From NCBI RefSeq assembly GCF_028769735.1, contig NC_088177.1, positions 19,970,599-20,034,598 on the forward strand: a stretch of DNA of 64,000 nucleotides, written 5' to 3'. The DNA comes from Zonotrichia leucophrys gambelii (taxonomy: Eukaryota; Chordata; Aves; Passeriformes; Passerellidae). The position numbers and the translations under genes are program-made. Shown piece after piece: positions 62,721 to 64,000 of this stretch. The notes beneath the pieces were generated by a model. The model did no database searches. It had not been told where the DNA came from and saw nothing but the letters and a program-made list of their open reading frames with translations. How positions within the stretch are numbered: position 1 is the stretch's first letter; every line of letters begins with the position of its first letter.

Positions 62721-64000
62721 GACCTGGCCCCTGACGTGGGCACAGCTGCAGACAGCTGGGTCTGGGAACTGTTTTAAAGAACTTTCACGCAGGGGTGAAA
62801 TAGCTTTGAAATGCATCAGCCCTGAGCAAAGTTCGGAGGAGTCTCCGGAGGCACTGACCAGCAGCAGGGGCAGCTTTGCTCTCCTGAGAGCAGGGGCAGC
62901 GCTGGAAGCGGAGGCAGTTCAGAGCAGGCAGTCCCCAGCTACTGCAGAGGGGTGCACGAGCAGCCCCTGCTCCACGTGTTGTGCGGAGCTGCAGGCTCCC
63001 CCCTCGCCTCCCTCCCAACGCCTCCGGCTCACAGCTCTGCTCCTTGCGTCCCCCCGGCGTTCCCTTTGGTCCCTGGGCCCCGCTCATCCTCACTGACTGC
63101 AGCTAACTAACCCCTGCAATGAAGGGGGGTGGAGGTGAGAACCAAATGCTATCAAAAAAGTGCGCAGATATTACAAGGAAAATGGATATATGCACAATAA
63201 ACCGAGAGGAGGACTGCAGGGAGGTGCGTGGTCAGATTCTGACCTGGTGCAAATCCACTCTGCGGTGCTGCGTTCAGCAGCAGGCAGTCTGGACCGCAAG
63301 CACAAGGAGTGGTGCATTTCTGTGCAGTGAACAGCATCGCTCATAGTTCCAGTCCAGCATGCCTGGGGTGAACCACCAAGATGAAGAATAGTTGCAAAGA
63401 TAAAAATAACTTCAAAGAGATATGAGAAGATGAATCTGTTTTGTATTCATACTGTGACTTCAGGAGTCAGAAAACCTGAGTTCAGAGACAGGTTTAGATA
63501 TGGATTTCTTAGCAAACATTTTGCCCGGCAGACTTGTAATACCCAAGAACAGATATGCTTTATTTTGGTGCAAGTCTTGCTGCTGAGGAAATAAGGATGT
63601 TTCCTTTTTTTTCCTTTTTTTTTTTTTTTTTTGGTCTGGATATAGCTTTTTATTTGTCAGTTTATACCTTCTAAGCTGAGTCTGCATACCACATGGATTT
63701 CCAGAAAGATAGGTAGTGTTCTGTTTCACATAATTTCTCTACATTCCAGCGTGACTTCATTATCATTGTTAATTTAAAAGTACAAGCAGTTTTTCAGATT
63801 ATTACTATGCAGACTACTTCATAACAGTAGTGTTATTAGTTTTTAAAACAATTAAATCTGAATTATCATGCCAGTTAAATAGATGCTGCTTGTGGAAACT
63901 CAAAATCTAGGTGTGTAGCAGCAGACAAACACTTTGAAAAGACAGATCTGTGGTATTGCCGGGGTAAAAATAAATATAAAATGTGCCTTAGGATTTCACT
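62721..64000. other. Region upstream of ADAM23, no gene recognised
   Basis: The first 370 bp are the GC-rich shore of the CpG island, with an E-box CACGTG at 62973-62978 and a CRE-like TGACGTGG at 62732-62739. From about 63110 the sequence returns to AT-rich. An 18-base T run lies at 63615-63632. The open frame at 62692-63096 (plus strand) has low-complexity composition and no domain that I recognise. Confidence 0.7.

Overview
This is a piece of a vertebrate chromosome, most likely from a bird. Three things point there: CR1-type LINE relics (one with the typical avian 3' end near 21.0 kb), an LTR-like fragment near 44.9 kb that resembles elements I associate with songbirds, and a compact version (57 kb to the last exon seen here) of a gene that I recall as far larger in mammals. 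Intergenic and intronic DNA is AT-rich, with one strong CpG island at about 61.9-62.7 kb.

The window is occupied by one gene on the minus strand: ADAM23, a catalytically dead member of the ADAM family of membrane-anchored adhesion proteins of the nervous system. I resolved 24 constitutive coding exons, plus two alternative versions of exon 25. All were defined by consensus splice sites and continuous reading phase. Joined through exon 25-alpha they give 2396 coding bases (798 codons plus 2 bases) with no internal stop. In order of transcription, right to left: exon 1 (signal peptide) inside the CpG island; exons 2-8 (prodomain, ending in a polybasic furin site); exons 9-15 (metalloprotease-like domain without the zinc ligands); exons 15-18 (disintegrin); exons 19-23 (cysteine-rich); exons 23-24 (EGF-like); then two alternative 91-bp transmembrane exons, 25-beta at 9.9 kb and 25-alpha at 5.2 kb. 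The last exon, expected to encode a short cytoplasmic tail and the 3' UTR, was not found and probably lies beyond base 1.

Right of the gene, 62.1-62.7 kb holds the presumed promoter: GC boxes, a perfect match to the NRF1 consensus and a 77-bp GC-rich tandem duplication. The remaining 1.3 kb shows no recognisable gene. Introns contain CR1 relics, one LTR-like fragment, short microsatellites, poly-A/T runs and a perfect 31-base inverted repeat.

The most rewarding points are the reading-phase logic that makes the two transmembrane exons mutually exclusive, the unusual splice donor just before them, an overlapping upstream ATG 7 bases before the ADAM23 start, and the repeat in the promoter. I did not find a wholly new biological system. 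All calls come from reading the sequence; family comparisons are from memory, not from alignment.
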